Below, one piece after another: positions 24,281 to 32,266 of a stretch of DNA of 64,000 bases; positions within the stretch are counted from its first letter, which is position 1, and every line of letters begins with the position of its first letter. The notes under the pieces are model-generated. The model did no database searches. It saw only the letters and a list, made by a program, of their open reading frames with translations, and was not told the origin of the DNA. This stretch comes from Asanoa sp040676615 (lineage in GTDB: Bacteria > Actinomycetota > Actinomycetes > Mycobacteriales > Micromonosporaceae), in contig NZ_JBFAPI010000001.1 of assembly GCF_040676615.1 (NCBI RefSeq), positions 372,001 through 436,000 on the forward strand. The letters are read 5' to 3'. A program made the position numbers and the translations under genes.

Positions 24281-25081
24281 TCAGGCGGTCGACGAGACCC
24301 GGCTGATCATTTTGCGCATGGAGGTCAGCCAGCGGTCCGGGTTTTCGGCCTTGCGCTGCTGGTAGGTGGCCACCTCGGGATGCGGCAGGATCAAGAAGCG
24401 CTCCGCCGCCAGGCCCTCGACCACCGCCTCCGCGACCTGCTCCGGCGTCAGCACCTCGCCCGCGGCGGCTGTGACCAGGGCGCCGGCGTGGCCGTGGGTC
24501 AGGCCGTGCTCCAGCATCGGCGTCGCTACGCCCTGGGGGCACAGCGCGCTGACCCGGATGCCGCGGTCGCCGTAGGTCATCGACAGCCACTCGGCGAAGC
24601 CGACCGCCGCGTGTTTGGTCACCGCGTAGGGGGCGTCGCCGACCGCGGTCAGCAGGCCCGCGGCCGAGCAGGTCTGCAACAGATAGCCGGCGCCGCGGTC
24701 GAGCATCGACGGGAGCACCGCGCGAGCGGCGACCACATGCGCGTGCACGTTGACCGACCAGGCCCGTTGCCAGGCGTCGTCGGTGGTGTCGAGGCCGGTG
24801 CCGGTGGTGATGCCGGCGTTCGAGCAGAACAGGTCGACCGGGCCGAACGACTCGTGTGCGGCCGCGACCAGGGCGGTGATCTGTGCCGGGTCGGTCACGT
24901 CGCAGCGGACCGCGTGGGTCGGCGCGTTGTCGATCGACCGGGCGAGGGACTCGACCGCCGGGCCGTCGAGGTCGGCGAGCACCAGGCCGGCCACGCCCGC
25001 CTCGGCGAACCGGCGGGCCATCGCGGCGCCGATGCCGCCCGCCGCGCCGGTTATCACAACTATCTTGCCGCCCAGGTCCAT
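24281..25081 (-). CDS. Short-chain dehydrogenase/reductase
   Basis: A classical SDR of 266 residues with TGAAGGIG near residue 12, the acidic DLDG after beta-2 (NAD preference), a CSNAG in place of NNAG, and catalytic Ser and Y-x-x-x-K in TCSAAGLL and YAVTK. The ATG at 25081 has GGAGAGAGG 8 nt upstream; an in-frame start 21 nt earlier would overlap the previous stop. The gene begins 4 bp after the F420-type oxidoreductase gene ends, so they form an operon. The pair suggests successive redox steps on one small molecule, which is not identifiable here. Confidence 0.88.
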   Translation of the reverse strand: MDLGGKIVVITGAAGGIGAAMARRFAEAGVAGLVLADLDGPAVESLARSIDNAPTHAVRCDVTDPAQITALVAAAHESFGPVDLFCSNAGITTGTGLDTTDDAWQRAWSVNVHAHVVAARAVLPSMLDRGAGYLLQTCSAAGLLTAVGDAPYAVTKHAAVGFAEWLSMTYGDRGIRVSALCPQGVATPMLEHGLTHGHAGALVTAAAGEVLTPEQVAEAVVEGLAAERFLILPHPEVATYQQRKAENPDRWLTSMRKMISRVSSTA

Positions 25082-25085
25082 TCGG

Positions 25086-26087
25086 TCAGCCTCTCTCCAC
25101 ACTGGATGGTGCGGCCAGCTCGCCGATCAGGGCGATCAGCGCATCCACGCCGCCGGCCGTCAGTTCGGGGGTGGGCAGCGGGGCCATCATGGGCGTCGTG
25201 ACGCCGGCCTCGACGTACGCCATGATCTGCTCTTTGCACTGGTGCGGTGTGCCGTGGATGACCAGCCGGTCGACGAGTTCGTCGGGCACGGCGGCCAGGG
25301 CGCCCCTGCGGTCGCCGGCCGCCCAGGCCGACCAGACCGGGTCCAGCAGGTCGGCGTTGCCCAGCCAGCGGTGGAACTCGGCGTACGCCGGGACGGTCAG
25401 GTAGCTCGTGATCATCCGGCGGCCGAGGGCGCGGGCGTGGTCGGCGTCGTCGGTCGGGCAGACGAAGATGCGGGCCGCGATGTCGAAACCGGCCGGGCGG
25501 TCGCCGAGCGCGTCGAGCGCCTTCGGCACGTCGGTGGCGGCCAGCCAGTTGAGGATCGTGCCGTCGGCCTCGGCGGCGGCCAGCCGCAGCATCGCCGGGC
25601 GCAGCGCCGCCAGCAGGATCGGCGGAGGCGAAGCGGGCGGGCGTTCGAGGCGGAAGCGGCGGACCGCGAACGTGTCGAACTCGCGGTCGACCGTCTCGCC
25701 GGCCAGTGCCGACCGCAGGAAGCGGAGCATGTCGCGGCTGCGCTTGAACGGCTCGGTGAACGGGACCGCGTTCCAGTCGCCGACGACGACCGGGGACGAG
25801 GCGCCGATGCCGAGCACGAAACGGTCGGGCGCGGTCTCGGCCAGCGCGGCCGCGGTCATCGCCAGCAGGCCGGGGCCGCGGGTGAAGACCGGTGCGACGG
25901 CGGTGCCGAGGCGCATCCGCGGTGTGGCGATCGCGCCGATCGTCAGCGGAGTGAAGGCGTCGGTGCCGGCGACCTCCGACGTCCACAGGTCGGTGAAACC
26001 GGCATCATGCAACAAGGCGTAAAGCCGACCGTGGTCGGCCAACGGGATCCCGGTGAACGGGACCGTCATTCCCCAACGGTGGGTCAC
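25086..26087 (-). CDS. LLM-class F420-dependent oxidoreductase
   Basis: A 333-residue TIM-barrel protein of the luciferase-like (bacterial luciferase/F420) family. Supporting segments are the N-terminal DLWTSEVAGTDAFTPLTIGAIATPRMRLGTAV, RFVLGIGASSPVVVGDW, and the late IHGTPHQCKEQI, with PGLLAMTAAAL in the flavin/F420-binding region. It would use F420H2 or FMNH2 in the cytoplasm. The start is the GTG at 26087; an ATG 18 nt downstream (MTVPFTG) is an alternative. It is cotranscribed with the SDR downstream. Confidence 0.82.
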   Translation of the reverse strand: MTHRWGMTVPFTGIPLADHGRLYALLHDAGFTDLWTSEVAGTDAFTPLTIGAIATPRMRLGTAVAPVFTRGPGLLAMTAAALAETAPDRFVLGIGASSPVVVGDWNAVPFTEPFKRSRDMLRFLRSALAGETVDREFDTFAVRRFRLERPPASPPPILLAALRPAMLRLAAAEADGTILNWLAATDVPKALDALGDRPAGFDIAARIFVCPTDDADHARALGRRMITSYLTVPAYAEFHRWLGNADLLDPVWSAWAAGDRRGALAAVPDELVDRLVIHGTPHQCKEQIMAYVEAGVTTPMMAPLPTPELTAGGVDALIALIGELAAPSSVERG

Positions 26088-26144
26088 GTCTGAAGAACCT
26101 ACCGGTTACGCGGCCATCGGTCGCGTGCTGTTTCTCATCCCTGG

Positions 26145-26160
26145 TTAGGGTAGCCTCACC
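26145..26160. promoter_or_regulatory. -10 / possible iron-box (IdeR/DmdR-like) before DUF3159 gene
   Basis: TTAGGGTAGCCTCACC. TAGGGT at 26146-26151 fits a TANNNT -10 with the ATG 12 nt further on, which suggests a leaderless mRNA. The same 16 bases match the recalled actinomycete iron-box core (TTAGGTTAGGCTCACC) at 14 positions. Confidence 0.45.
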
Positions 26161-26163
26161 GCG

Positions 26164-26790
26164 ATGACCCAGGAGTCGCTCAATGACCTGCTCGGCGGCC
26201 GTCGCGGTGCGATCGAGGCGTCGCTGCCGCCGCTGGCGTTCGGGCTCGGCTGGGCGCTCTCCGGTCGCTCCAACCTGGCCGGTGTGATCGCCGCGCTGGC
26301 CGTCGGCGCCGCCGTCGCGATCTGGCGGTTCTCCCGGGGACACCGGCCGATGGCCGTGGTCATCAGCCTGTTCGGTGTCTGCCTGGCCGCGCTGGTCGTG
26401 CTGCGCACCGGCCACGCCGCCGACTTCTTCCTGCTGCAACTGGTGTCCAACGCGGCCAGCGCGCTGGCCTGGCTGGTCAGCATCGCGATCCGCTGGCCGC
26501 TGCTCGGCGTGGTCGTCGGGCTCGCGCTCGGCCAGAAGACCCGGTGGCGCCGCGATCCGGCGCTTGTCCGCGCGTACGGCTGGGGCAGTGTGGTCTGGGT
26601 CCTGCAGTATGTCGTGCGGGTCGCGGTGTTCCTGCCGCTCTACGCGGCCGACAAGGTGCTCGCGCTGACCGCGACCCGGGTCGCGCTGACCTGGCCGCTG
26701 GTCGCGGCCTGCGTCGCGGTGAGCTGGTGGGTGGTCCGCCGGGCCCTGCCAGCCGATCACCCCGGGTTGCGCAACCCGGTGCCGGCCTAG
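26164..26790 (+). CDS. DUF3159 family membrane protein
   Basis: A 208-residue protein with six predicted helices in three pairs. The start LLGGRRGAIEASLPPLAFGLGW and the mid-segment WALGQKTRWRRDP-like loop are typical of DUF3159, an actinobacterial membrane family of unknown role. Its 3' end overlaps the convergent isochorismatase-family gene by 4 bp. The ATG at 26164 follows a likely leaderless promoter directly. Confidence 0.85.
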   Translation: MTQESLNDLLGGRRGAIEASLPPLAFGLGWALSGRSNLAGVIAALAVGAAVAIWRFSRGHRPMAVVISLFGVCLAALVVLRTGHAADFFLLQLVSNAASALAWLVSIAIRWPLLGVVVGLALGQKTRWRRDPALVRAYGWGSVVWVLQYVVRVAVFLPLYAADKVLALTATRVALTWPLVAACVAVSWWVVRRALPADHPGLRNPVPA

Positions 26791-27383
26791 CCCTTCGCCA
26801 GCATGTTGTGCAGTTCGGCGCTGTCGATCACCGTGGCGCGCCGACCGAAGACCTTGTCGAGCAACAGGTCGTGCAGGTCAGGATCAAAGTCGGCGACGCA
26901 ATCGGAGAGTACGTAGACCCGGTAGTCGCGGTCGGCCGCGTCGATCACCGTGGACAGCACCACGCCGCTGGTGCTGACGCCGGTGAGCACCACGGTGTTG
27001 ATGCCGCGGGCCCGCAGCCGCTGGTCGAGGTCGGTGGTCGACATGGCGCCGATGCGCACCTTGCGGACCACGATGTCGCCCTGCTCCGGCGCCAGCGGCT
27101 CGACGATCGCGGTGCTCGGGTCGTCGTCGCCCATCGCCCGGTTCTCGGCCGCGGCGGCGAACGTGACGTTGGTGGCCGGCACCGTGGCGTAGTCGTCGTC
27201 GGTGAACGCGACCCGTACGTAGCCGATGGTGCCCTCGTGCGCGCGCACGTCGGCGATCGCGTCGCGGACCCGCCCGATCAGTGCGTCGGGCTCCGGCAGC
27301 CGGCCGACGATCCCGTTCTGGTAGTCCATCACCAGCAGCGCGGTGCGTTTCGGATCGAACAGACCGTTCGTCGGCGCGGGCAT
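26787..27383 (-). CDS. Isochorismatase-family hydrolase lacking the catalytic Cys
   Basis: A 198-residue cysteine-hydrolase fold protein. The catalytic Asp is in LLVMDYQNG and the Lys in VVRKVRIGAM. The position of the nucleophilic Cys reads GVSTSGVVLST, with Gly instead of Cys. PhzD/EntB-type isochorismatases also lack that Cys, and this TSGVVLST form is a recurrent subfamily, so it may be an isochorismatase-like or other non-Cys hydrolase and not a nicotinamidase. GGAG lies 6 nt before the ATG at 27383; a longer frame to 27482 lacks a ribosome site. Confidence 0.8.
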   Translation of the reverse strand: MPAPTNGLFDPKRTALLVMDYQNGIVGRLPEPDALIGRVRDAIADVRAHEGTIGYVRVAFTDDDYATVPATNVTFAAAAENRAMGDDDPSTAIVEPLAPEQGDIVVRKVRIGAMSTTDLDQRLRARGINTVVLTGVSTSGVVLSTVIDAADRDYRVYVLSDCVADFDPDLHDLLLDKVFGRRATVIDSAELHNMLAKG

Positions 27384-27499
27384 GCTGTCTCCTTGCGGGT
27401 CGTGCGGGCCGCCAGCGCGCGCGGCGCGAGCCGGCGCTTCGTTGGCCAAGCTACCCGCAGGGGTGGCTCGCCCGCCGCCCAACCCCTGTGCCTTCCGGG

Positions 27500-29971
27500 T
27501 CAGCGGGATCGGTCGCGGTCGTCGGGGTCGGCGCGTGCGTCGCGGTTGGCGCGGTTGGCGCGGTTGGCGCGTTCCCAGCGCAGCGGGCCCGGATGGAGGG
27601 GCCAGAGCAGGCGGCGCCAGCGGGACTGGGCCGCCCGGAGCCGCGCGTGGTAGGCGCGAGCCGCCGCGCCGGCCCGCGTGGCCTCGGCGTCGCCGACCTG
27701 CTCGGGCGCGAAGGCGTCACGGTTGACCAGGTCGACCAGGGTGACGAGTTCGGGCGTCGACACCACGGGTGCCGCTTCGACGGCGGGGCGCGGGGCCGCC
27801 GGCTGCTTCGCCGCCGGCCGGTCGACGGCGCCTGCGGCAGTGGACTCGGCCGCGGCGAGATCGGTCGGCTGGGTGGACCGGCCTGAGGAGCCGCCCCCGG
27901 CGGCGTCGGTCGGCGGGGTGGACCGGCCTGCGGCGGCGTCGGCCGGCGTGGCGGAACGGGTCGCGGCGGCGAGGTCGGTCGGCGTGGACCGGCCCGCGGC
28001 GGCGGCCGCGGCGTGGGCCGCGAGTTCGGTCGCCGACAGGTGGGCGGGTGCGGGGGTGCCGGCCAGCCGGAGCGCGTCGCGCACTTCCAGCCAGGCGCCG
28101 GCCACCCGGTCGCCGGGGGTGCCGGTCGCGAGCCGGCGCCGGCTGAGCCTGCGGCGCATCAGGATGAGCGCACACACCAGCGCGACCACGAGCAGCAACA
28201 GGCCGCCGCCACCGATCGTGTAGGCGGTCGCCACGCCCGAATCACCGGGCGCGGCCGCCACGAGCGGCGCCGCGGTCGGTGAGACGGTGGGCTCGACCGT
28301 GGGCAGCGGCGCTTCGGACGGCGGTTGCGTCGGCGGCTCGGGCTTCGGCGGCTCGGTCTCCGGCGTCTCCGGAGTGGTGTCGGGCTTGGGCAGGGGGTCG
28401 AACGCCACCCAGCCGACCTCGTTGAAGTAGATCTCCGGCCAGGCCTGCGCGTCGGCGCCGCGGACCGGGCCGGTGCCGGTCGCGCTCCGGAAGCCCACCA
28501 CGATCCGGGTCGGCAGGCCCATCATCCGGGCGAGCACGGCGTACGCGGCCGCGAACTGCTCCGACGTGCCCCGCCGCCCGCCGCCGTTGGCCGGGCCGAA
28601 CAGGAAGAACGCCAGGTTGGGGTAGGCGTGCCCGCTGGGCGCGTCGGCGACCATCCGGTAGTGCGTCGCCAGGTAGTCCTCGATGGCCAGCGCGCGCTGG
28701 TAGGCGCCGCCGCCCGCGTCGTTGGCCAGCCGGTCGGCCAACTCGCGCATCTGGTCGGGTGCGCCGGGGCCGAGCCGCAGCATCCTGGCGACCCCGTCGC
28801 CGAACGGCACGTCGGCCGCGGTCAGCAGGTTGAGGTCGGGCTGCTCGGCCTCCGAGGAGACGGTGTAGGACTGGCCGGATCGCAACCCGTCGGGCTCGAT
28901 CATCGTGCCGGTCGACGGGTCGTAGGCGACCCGGACACCGTCCACGCGCGACGGTGTCGGCACCGCGGGCAGCAGGCGGCCGGACAGGTCGCCGATCTCG
29001 ATCCGCTGTGTCACCGGCGCGACCGGGTTGGCCGGCAGCGTGGCCGGGGCGGGGAGCACCCGGCCGGCGCCCCGGTAGACGGCGCCGACCCGCCAGGTGA
29101 TCCCGTCGTAGTCGCTGAGCACCGCCAGCCGGATCCGGACCGGCTCGTCGCGGTCGCTGCGGATGTCGAACAGCAACTGGTCGGGGTTGAGCGCCCAGCC
29201 GGAGATGCGGATCAGCGGGTTCTCGTCGAGGCTGTCGACCTGCGGCGGCTGCACGTACTGCCGCGGGTCGACCGGCGTCGTCTCGACCCGGCCGGTGACC
29301 AGGGGAGCGGTGGCGGCGACCAGGGCGATCGCGGCGAGGGCGGCCAGCACGGCCCGGACCTGCAGCGCCACCCGGGCCGGGCGGGGGAGGGCGGCGGTGG
29401 GTGCCGGCGGGCGGCCGGTGACGGCGAGACCGAGGGCCGCGGCGACGACGACCATCAGCACCGGGCCGAGGGCGGTGGTCGCGTTGGGGCCGACGACGTA
29501 GAGGGCGCCGGCGAAGAGGAGCACGGGTGGGGCGTACCCGATGAGCAGTCGTCCCCAGCGCAGGCCGAGTTCGGCACCGGCGAGCCCGGCCAGCCAGGCG
29601 GCGACCACCGGCACGATCACGGTGTCGGGCGTCGGCTCGACCGGGATCATGGCGGTGAGCAGGCGCGGGATGCCGTTGCGGCCGGCCTCGACGGCGAGGT
29701 CGCGCAGCGGCCCCGGCAGCCCGGCGCGGTCGGCCGACCACCAGAGCGCGCCGAGGGTGTAGCCGGCCAGGCCGAGCACGGACACCGGCGCGACCAGCCA
29801 CGACGGCGACCGGCGGGCGGCGACGGAGATCAACACCGCCGCCCCGCCCGCGCCGGCGACCAGCGGCACCAGGACGGACCCGGCGTAGACGCGGTCGAGC
29901 GCCAGCGCCGCGGCGGTGATCATGACGATCAGGGCAAGCGGGGGTACGGCGGCCCGCGCGAACCTCACCAT
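27500..29971 (-). CDS. TgpA-like transglutaminase-fold membrane protein with degenerate active site
   Basis: An 823-residue protein: six or so N-terminal membrane helices (DUF3488-like, 1-210), an extracytoplasmic transglutaminase-fold domain (about 400-525), a Pro-rich stretch, a further helix (about 590-612) and a cytoplasmic tail with RST-x-TD repeats and three RAN triplets. The expected Cys reads Ser in GTSEQFA (about 470) and the expected His reads Gln in AQAWPE (about 508); only the Asp (FDP, about 523) remains. Catalysis as a transglutaminase or protease is therefore unlikely, while the fold is conserved. It is the last gene of the FN3-MoxR-DUF58-TgpA operon; its ATG overlaps the DUF58 stop by 7 nt. 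Confidence 0.85.
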   Translation of the reverse strand: MVRFARAAVPPLALIVMITAAALALDRVYAGSVLVPLVAGAGGAAVLISVAARRSPSWLVAPVSVLGLAGYTLGALWWSADRAGLPGPLRDLAVEAGRNGIPRLLTAMIPVEPTPDTVIVPVVAAWLAGLAGAELGLRWGRLLIGYAPPVLLFAGALYVVGPNATTALGPVLMVVVAAALGLAVTGRPPAPTAALPRPARVALQVRAVLAALAAIALVAATAPLVTGRVETTPVDPRQYVQPPQVDSLDENPLIRISGWALNPDQLLFDIRSDRDEPVRIRLAVLSDYDGITWRVGAVYRGAGRVLPAPATLPANPVAPVTQRIEIGDLSGRLLPAVPTPSRVDGVRVAYDPSTGTMIEPDGLRSGQSYTVSSEAEQPDLNLLTAADVPFGDGVARMLRLGPGAPDQMRELADRLANDAGGGAYQRALAIEDYLATHYRMVADAPSGHAYPNLAFFLFGPANGGGRRGTSEQFAAAYAVLARMMGLPTRIVVGFRSATGTGPVRGADAQAWPEIYFNEVGWVAFDPLPKPDTTPETPETEPPKPEPPTQPPSEAPLPTVEPTVSPTAAPLVAAAPGDSGVATAYTIGGGGLLLLVVALVCALILMRRRLSRRRLATGTPGDRVAGAWLEVRDALRLAGTPAPAHLSATELAAHAAAAAAGRSTPTDLAAATRSATPADAAAGRSTPPTDAAGGGSSGRSTQPTDLAAAESTAAGAVDRPAAKQPAAPRPAVEAAPVVSTPELVTLVDLVNRDAFAPEQVGDAEATRAGAAARAYHARLRAAQSRWRRLLWPLHPGPLRWERANRANRANRDARADPDDRDRSR

Positions 29972-31098
29972 CCGCGCACCGTGTCCCAGGCGGCGGCGAA
30001 CGACTCGCCGTCGGTGGCGTCGAGCACGACCATGCCCTCGGCCGCGGACGGGGTGCCGCCCTCGCCGAAGACGGCCACGACCAGCGCGGCGTAGGGCCCC
30101 CGCAGTGACCCGATCAGCCCGAGGTCGCTCCGTCCGCCGGCCCCGGTCAGGAAGATCACGGTGTCGCCGGCGCGCTGCTGGCGGAGCCGGTCGGTGGCCG
30201 CCTTGAGGTCGCCGGCGACCAGGTCCGCCTCGGCCAGCCGGTCGAGCGGGTGCGGCGCGGGCGCCGTCTCGCCGGCCACCAGCAGCAGCGTGACGTCGAC
30301 GTCTTCGCGGGCCGCCGCGGTGACGATGGACGCGGCGGCTTCGCAGGCGGCCTCGAAGCTCGGTGCCTCCCCGCCCGCCCGGTCGGGGTGGGCGGAGGCG
30401 CGGTTGTCGAGCAGGACGACCAGCTTCGGGAGACTGGTGTCGAGCTGCTCGCGGACCATCAACTCGCCGATCCGGGCGCTGGTGCGCCAGTGCACCCGGC
30501 GCAACTCGTCGCCGACGACGTATTCGCGCAACGAGTCGAACGTGATCGTGCCGTGCGGGACGCTGTCGACCCGGCCGTCGAGGCTGCGCATCGCGCCCGC
30601 CGGCACGGCGGCGAGCGGGTGGATCCGCGGGTGGACCCAGACGGTGCCGGTGCCGCCGTGTGACCGGGCGGCGGTGACCAGGCCGAGCGGGTCGCGGCGG
30701 GAGACCCGCAGCGGACCGACCCGCACGACGCCGCGGCGGCTGGTCGGCACGGGATAGTCCACCGTGGTGTCGCTGCCCGGCCGCAGTCGCAGCACGGGGA
30801 CGGGCACCGCGGCGGCGCCGCAGCGGTCGTGGGCGACGAGGTTGGCGGCGCGCAGCCGGGCGCCGTTGCGCACGGTCAGCGTGACGCCGGCGGGCTCGCC
30901 GCGACCGACCCGGTCGGGCTCGACCCGGCGCGACACGTCGAGCCGCGGCCGCCAGGCGGCGTGTAGCACGGCGAAGACGACCGAGACCAGGGCGGCGCCG
31001 CCGAGCGCGGCCAGCTCGGGGTAGCCGAAGCGCCAGCCGGAGGCCGCCAACGCGGCGCCGGCGACGGCCAGCCCGACACCCCGGGCGGTGGGCCGCAC
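29965..31098 (-). CDS. DUF58 protein
   Basis: A 377-residue protein with two N-terminal membrane helices, a beta-rich region and the DUF58 signature LREYVVGDELRRVHWRTSARIGEL-like segment near residue 200, followed by a von Willebrand A-like fold (KLVVLLDNRAS). DUF58 proteins partner MoxR AAA ATPases and TgpA-like proteins in envelope maturation. The GTG start is 3 bp after the MoxR stop, and the gene overlaps tgpA, so translation is coupled. Confidence 0.9.
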   Translation of the reverse strand: MRPTARGVGLAVAGAALAASGWRFGYPELAALGGAALVSVVFAVLHAAWRPRLDVSRRVEPDRVGRGEPAGVTLTVRNGARLRAANLVAHDRCGAAAVPVPVLRLRPGSDTTVDYPVPTSRRGVVRVGPLRVSRRDPLGLVTAARSHGGTGTVWVHPRIHPLAAVPAGAMRSLDGRVDSVPHGTITFDSLREYVVGDELRRVHWRTSARIGELMVREQLDTSLPKLVVLLDNRASAHPDRAGGEAPSFEAACEAAASIVTAAAREDVDVTLLLVAGETAPAPHPLDRLAEADLVAGDLKAATDRLRQQRAGDTVIFLTGAGGRSDLGLIGSLRGPYAALVVAVFGEGGTPSAAEGMVVLDATDGESFAAAWDTVRGW

Positions 31099-31101
31099 GG
31101 A

Positions 31102-32259
31102 TCAGCTCCCGGGCAGCGGCCGCAGCCCGCCGTTGGCGGTCGGTGCCGCGTGGGCGACGCCGTTGGCCTGTGCCGGTGTGCCGTAGCTCGCCGCGGTCGG
31201 TTGCGCGGACCCGACCGGGGCGACCCGCCCCGAGGTCGCCCGCGGCCGCGCCTGAGCGGACCCGGCGGCGGACGTGGGGCCGCCGCCGGGCAGCGGGACC
31301 GGCACGGCCCGGATCGCCTCGGCCAGGACCTCGTCGGCCGTCGTGCCGCGGAGTTGGGCGTCGGGCGTGAGCAGGATGCGGTGGGCGAAGACCGGGCCGA
31401 GGAGGGCCTTGAGGTCTTCGGGCAGGACGTAGCCGCGGCCGTGGATCAGCGCGTAGGCGCACGCGGCGCGGGTCAGCGCGATCACACCGCGCGGGCTCAC
31501 GCCGACCCGGACCTGCGGGTGCGCGCGGGTGGTCGCGGCCAGCCGCACCGCGTAGGCGTAGAGCGGGTCGGCGACGTGCACCTGCTGCGCCATCCGGACC
31601 ATCTCGCCGACCGTGGCCGTGTCGGTGACCGGCTCGATCGCGTCGGGGGAGCGCAGGTTGGCGCCGCGCAGCACCTCGATCTCGACCGCTTCGTCGGGAT
31701 AGCCCACCGAGAGCTTCATCAGGAACCGGTCGAGCTGTGCCTCCGGCAGCCGGTAGGTGCCGTCCATCTCGACCGGGTTCTGGGTCGCCACGACCAGGAA
31801 CGGGCGTGGGACGCCGTGCCGCACACCGTCGACGGTGACGGTGCGCTCCTCCATCACCTCGAGCAGCGCCGACTGCGTCTTCGGCGACGCCCGGTTGATC
31901 TCGTCGGCGATGACGATGTTGGCGAACACCGGACCCGGGTGGAACTCGAACCCGCGGGTGGCCTGGTTGAAGATGGTGACGCCGGAGACGTCGGAGGGCA
32001 GCAGGTCGGGCGTGAACTGGATGCGCCGCCACTGGCCGTGGACGCTCGCCGCCAGCGCCCGGGCCAGCGTGGTCTTGCCGACGCCGGGCACGTCTTCGAG
32101 CAGCACGTGGCCCTGTGCGAACAACGCGGTCAGCGTCAGCCGCACGACCTCGTCCTTGCCGAGCACGACCGCGCCGACCGACTCGGCCAGCCGCCCGGCC
32201 AGGGCCGCGAAGCCCTGGATGTGCCCGGCCGGCAGCGGCTCGTGCTGTGGTTGCGTCAC
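31102..32259 (-). CDS. MoxR-type AAA ATPase
   Basis: A 385-residue AAA+ ATPase with Walker A GVPGVGKTTLA, Walker B VIADEINRASPKTQSALLEVMEE, sensor 1 VATQNP and arginine-finger region, and the conserved VSPRGVIAL-like helix late in the domain. The final 70 residues are Ala/Pro/Ser-rich and disordered. MoxR proteins act as chaperones for the DUF58/vWA partner. The GTG at 32259 has AGGA 4 nt upstream and begins inside the 3' end of the FN3 gene region (8-nt gap to its stop at 32267 on the same strand is negative, so they overlap or abut). Confidence 0.92.
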   Translation of the reverse strand: MTQPQHEPLPAGHIQGFAALAGRLAESVGAVVLGKDEVVRLTLTALFAQGHVLLEDVPGVGKTTLARALAASVHGQWRRIQFTPDLLPSDVSGVTIFNQATRGFEFHPGPVFANIVIADEINRASPKTQSALLEVMEERTVTVDGVRHGVPRPFLVVATQNPVEMDGTYRLPEAQLDRFLMKLSVGYPDEAVEIEVLRGANLRSPDAIEPVTDTATVGEMVRMAQQVHVADPLYAYAVRLAATTRAHPQVRVGVSPRGVIALTRAACAYALIHGRGYVLPEDLKALLGPVFAHRILLTPDAQLRGTTADEVLAEAIRAVPVPLPGGGPTSAAGSAQARPRATSGRVAPVGSAQPTAASYGTPAQANGVAHAAPTANGGLRPLPGS

Positions 32260-32266
32260 CGGATCC

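Noticed and set aside
27500..32032. A single very long minus-strand frame
   Set aside because: Only 27500-29971 is the TgpA-like gene. The rest is antisense-frame shadow of the DUF58 and MoxR genes, with Arg-rich sequence.
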